64,000 nt of DNA from Symsagittifera roscoffensis. Its lineage: Eukaryota; Xenacoelomorpha; Acoela; Convolutidae. The stretch's first letter is position 1, and each line of letters opens with the position of its first letter. The stretch lies in assembly GCF_963678635.1 (NCBI RefSeq), contig NC_087071.1, positions 2,408,537-2,472,536 on the forward strand, read 5' to 3'. Position numbers and translations under genes: made by a program. Shown in pieces: positions 60,246 to 64,000 of the stretch. The notes under the pieces were generated by a model. The model did no database searches. It was not told the DNA's origin and saw only the letters and a list, made by a program, of their open reading frames with translations.

Positions 60246-61029
60246 AACTGCTAGCACAAAAAATAATGTACGAAAAATTGCACAAAAAAAGTTCTCGCTA
60301 AAGACGAAGCATCATCACGAGTGGAATGAAATATCGAAGTCACAATTGACTCTCATAACAATCAGATCAATCACCTAGAACATTTTAAGTTTTATTAAGA
60401 TTGCAAAAACAATCCTTACGAAGTTGACGCCTTAGGAAAAGACACATTTAAAATCATACCATATTCTTTTAAGACAAAAAAAAACAATTAAAACACGTTA
60501 ACGAATCCCAAAACGCAATAATTCGTTTCCACTTTTAGTAACGAAAGAATTGAATGATAAAATCAACTTAGCAGGACCGTTAGACAAAAACTAAAATATA
60601 TTAAAAAGAAGATATCTGATTCAAAAGACCAAATAGTTATAATAGCTTTATCAGAGTAACAAGTTCAAAAAGTTCAAATTATCTTCTTGCCATGCTTAGT
60701 TAACACGATAACTGATTTACTAAAAAAAGCGTGAAAACCTTGGCCCTATAATAAACCAAAATGAAATCTTGGCATAAGTACTAAACAAAGCCCGAAAAAG
60801 CCGATAACACCATTTTAGAAAACAAAATCTTATCAGATATTCTCGAAAATTTAACAACACCACAAAAAATGAAAACACCGACATAGTAGAGTCAATACAC
60901 ATATACAAAACTACCCTGTCTACCACTAAGTTTGTTTTAATAGCAGTTGACTCATCACACTCCTGAAGTACAAAAAAAAACATATTTGATCAGAAAAAAA
61001 ACATATCATTATTTCACATGATAATTTTT

Positions 61030-62130
61030 TTTCCGCACGACCAATATCGATCAAACTAATCTGCGATGACTGTCTCACGTGACAACCGGATAAATGCTCT
61101 CCCCATTGCAGACGTATTGCAGATAAACAAGACTTTAAAGGACCAACTTTAAATGTTAACCACGGAACCTCTTTCGGTACAAAAGGCCCTATATTACCAT
61201 CGTCTGAAGGAAACTCATATATAATGGTCATTTTAGACGCATATATTCATTACCTAGCACTAAACTCTTTATCATACTGCAATGCTTATTGCGCATACGT
61301 AACACTCTATAACACTAAGTACCTAAATTTGGATTAACAGAAATTCTTGTTACAGATAACGGAACAGAATTTGTTAATAATGAAATTATCATCTCATTTC
61401 ATTTTTATAACATGAAACAAAAACCTAGAGCATCACATGCTACATAGATAATGATCTAGTTGAATATGAACCATTCATTACAAACAAGTATACCTCCGAC
61501 GTATAATTAAGGGAAATGATAAAAAATATACTTAATGTTCAGCAGACATAAAGTTGTTCCCACTAGCATATAACTCTCAAATTACAACAACACTTCAAAA
61601 TTTACCTTATAAAATGGTTTTTGATCCATGCAAACCCAAATTTTTCACAGCAATTTCCCTCAAAAAATAACAAGGACCTTGTCAAGTAACGAAAGACACA
61701 AATTGTTATAACACACCACTCCATACTCATGATGAATATCATTTTCATCACCCATAAACTTTAAAATAAGCTTTCGGTAGCCCCACGGAATGAATTTTAA
61801 TCAAAGATAATAAATAAATGAAATTTATCAAAAAACTGCAGAGAAACTAATACAAAGACAAAACATTCAATCCCAAACAATTTCAAGCTTCAAACCAGCC
61901 TCAGATCTCAAAGTAGAATTATTTGTATTAACTCCGAATTGTACGATTCAAAAGGATTTTCCGAAAATTATAACCCTTTAGAAAAGGACCAAATCAAATC
62001 ATAGACCTCACAGATGTAAAATAAATATTAAGTGACCAAAAAAAGAAAAAACACAACTCATGAAGAACCCATTACCATTTTACCCAGATCCGCTCTTCTC
62101 GAGCAAACATAATTATACTCAACTGGGTTA
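61030..62130 (+). pseudogene. pol: Integrase remnant of the second gypsy element
   Basis: The catalytic core is clear: GTKGPILPSSEGNSYIMVIL (about 61170-61230), then FGLTEILVTDNGTEFVNNEI (about 61327-61386) with the second Asp intact, and LVEYEP (about 61455) with the Glu. The first Asp, expected just before 'tkGPi', reads Gly. A CDDC pair near 61062 may be the remains of the zinc site. The C-terminal part (YNSQITTTL near 61570, then broken blocks to 62130) continues in several frames. Confidence 0.85.
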
Positions 62131-63050
62131 CACATTGTTGAAACATCTCAAGAAAACAATGATCCTAAAATGATTGAATTCCCAAACTAACTACCACAAT
62201 CCTCTAATAAAACAACAAAGAAGCATACCAGAAAAACGCTCTTAAACCTTCCATACAAAATATAGAACAAATTGTATGTTACAAGACAAAATTTTAGTAC
62301 CCGAAACCAAAAAAAAATCACAACGCCAATTGCCTTGACTACGAAATCAATCAAGAAAAAATCGAAAGTTTGTATCCCTCAACCTAAAATATTAAGAAAG
62401 TGGAATTTCAACAACTTAATAATTAGCTATACACTTTTAAAGTATCTTTGAACAATTAATATTCAACTCAAATTTGAAAAACAATTCAGAAAATCATTTT
62501 TAAAGCTTTTTGTTCAAAATTTATCATTTCCATTTCTCAGAAGTAATCATCCAAAAATCAACCAAGGATATAACTTGAGACTATCTCACACTTTATTCAG
62601 TACCACTGCTACTATTAGCCGACATAACTCATTTTTAAACTAGAGCTATAACTCTAACTCAGATAATTGTTGGTCAAAAATAAACAGTTTCCTCATTTTC
62701 GACAACTTAAATAAATACCGTATATAAAATTAATAGCGCCCTTCTATCAATCCATAGAAAAACCAACAATATTGAGTACAATTAGATCACGAAAATCAAC
62801 AGAAGAAAATTGATAAATTAGCCCAAATGAAAATCAAATCAAAAGATCACTCAGCTTAAAGACAACCTACCCATCAAAATCTCTAATGATCGCGTAAGCA
62901 AAATCAACAACTAGCAACTTTATACCCAGAACACCGAACTTCCCTTCCTTCAAACTACTTCATACACAACTCACTTGTTAAAAATCATTAAACTATTCGA
63001 CTTCACGCAATAAATTTGAAATCATAAAAAACACTTCGGAAAGCAAATCA

Positions 63051-64000
63051 CCTTTCAACTACCAACTTTAAACTCATTTGTACAATTTTTTAAAACTTTT
63101 TTTTTCAATTTTGCCAAATATTTCAAGTTTGATTTTTTTCACTAAGTGGCATTTTAGAATTCATGATAATCATATTCATATTTTTTGTTTATTTTTTGTG
63201 AATTTTATTAACTACTCCATACCTACACTTCTCTTTCTCAAACCATCGGCAGCCTAACCACGTACGACAATAAGTTTTATTTTTTTTCTAAACGATAAAA
63301 AATCTAGTTAGAAAGAAAAATTTAGATACTTTCGTCATTTTTTTAAAACTTTGATAGCTTTCCTAATCCAGACCCTTTAAAATATTTTAAGAAAGCATGA
63401 ATTGCATTTGTACTAGCAACCATTTTATTAATAAATTTTGTTTTTGATTTTTAAGAAGAAAACATTCATTTTAATAAACATATTGACAAAACTCTACATC
63501 AGAAAACCAAATTACTTACTCAACTCCGACAGTATTTACTTACAAAATTGGGCATTGAATGGACTACAATACAGACACGATATACACAAAGATATTCAAG
63601 AACACAACATTGAAATACAATCACAACAAAGAATAGTACTCACATTTGAAAAAAAATAAAATTAAGCAATCTAGTACACCACCCGTTGTCATTATTTCAA
63701 CCAAAAATCACTGTTCAATCATTATCCACGCCATTTAAACGCGCATAATTAATTAACAAACCTTAACCGTTTTAACATAATTCTTCTCCCCAAAATGGAT
63801 CACAACATGTCCTCGTAACTAAATATGATTACCAAGATTCTTAACAAAAAACAGAGCTCGACGAAATTTTTTGTTTATCACGGTGCACACGGACGCTTAA
63901 CTTATGATATTCTTGATAATTATCGGATGTCTCATATAGAAATAAAAGAACCATAAAATTAGAAAGCTATTCCCAAAATCAGGTTATCAAGAAAAAATGT
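63051..64000. other. Window end: mixed T-rich then A-rich DNA
   Basis: 63080-63430 returns to T-rich non-coding character. From about 63460 the plus strand is A-rich again, with a 73-codon frame at 63438-63659 containing RHDIHKDIQEHNIEIQSQQR. This may be the start of another retroelement fragment, but no domain is recognised. Confidence 0.35.

Larger units (their letters stand above)
53690..63050 (+). mobile_element. Second Ty3/gypsy retroelement, heavily decayed
   Basis: The plus strand becomes strongly A-rich near 53.7 kb and stays so to about 63.05 kb, as in the first gypsy element. Readable gag, protease, RT, RNase H and integrase pieces occur in gypsy order. A possible primer site, TGGTATTAGACT (53908-53919), resembles the start of a site complementary to initiator tRNA. 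I could not identify LTRs. Stretches at 53690-56500 and 62130-63050 hold only A-rich broken frames. The integrase and C-terminal sequence differ clearly from the first element, so this is another lineage. Confidence 0.8.

Noticed and set aside
60720-61231. Minus-strand frames of 87 and 101 codons
   Set aside because: They lie antisense to the integrase region of the second gypsy element and are shadows of it.

Overview
This is a stretch of AT-rich animal nuclear DNA. It has no operons, ribosome binding sites or dense gene packing. It carries a BEL/Pao retroelement, which is a metazoan-restricted group, two Ty3/gypsy LTR elements, and a coding block resembling the C-terminal end of a Polinton/Maverick-type DNA polymerase B. 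Candidate splice signals precede the coding blocks. I cannot name the species. Most of the window is long, T-rich, non-coding plus-strand DNA built from diverged tandem duplications with units of about 0.3 to 3.6 kb.

Layout. 0-8.4 kb: duplicated non-coding DNA. 8.4-8.6 kb: a G12 run and a small hairpin repeat. 8.97-9.70 kb, minus strand: a polymerase-B-like final exon with a long acidic tail. 10.47-18.91 kb: a decayed but structurally complete Ty3/gypsy element (LTRs of 231 and 233 bp, primer-binding site, gag with zinc knuckles, PR-RT-RH-IN remains, an open third ORF, a foldback-like array, polypurine tract). 18.9-25 kb: two diverged copies of a module that ends in a minus-strand gene. 25-36 kb: mostly non-coding, with a template-switch hairpin and a 53-codon ORF. 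36-42.8 kb: three diverged copies of another unit, with a 5'-truncated BEL/Pao element between the first two. 46-47.8 kb: a plus-strand gene. 47.9-52.9 kb: more tandem repeats. 53.5-63 kb: a gene fragment abutting a second, badly decayed Ty3/gypsy element.

The most interesting content is a set of four related sequences (20.1-20.5 kb, 23.7-25.0 kb, 46.6-47.8 kb and 53.5-53.7 kb). They encode a family I do not recognise. The two long copies share an ectodomain, a cysteine pattern C-x3-C-x9-C-x2-C-x7/8-C-x2-C close to the C-terminus, and a final membrane segment with a short tail. Their main exon starts after an intron in the same phase. All copies have frame breaks, and the breaks differ between copies, so these are pseudogenes or the assembly contains indels.

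Coding assignments come from reading translations by eye; no database search was run. Boundaries of diverged repeats are approximate, usually to within 20-50 bases.
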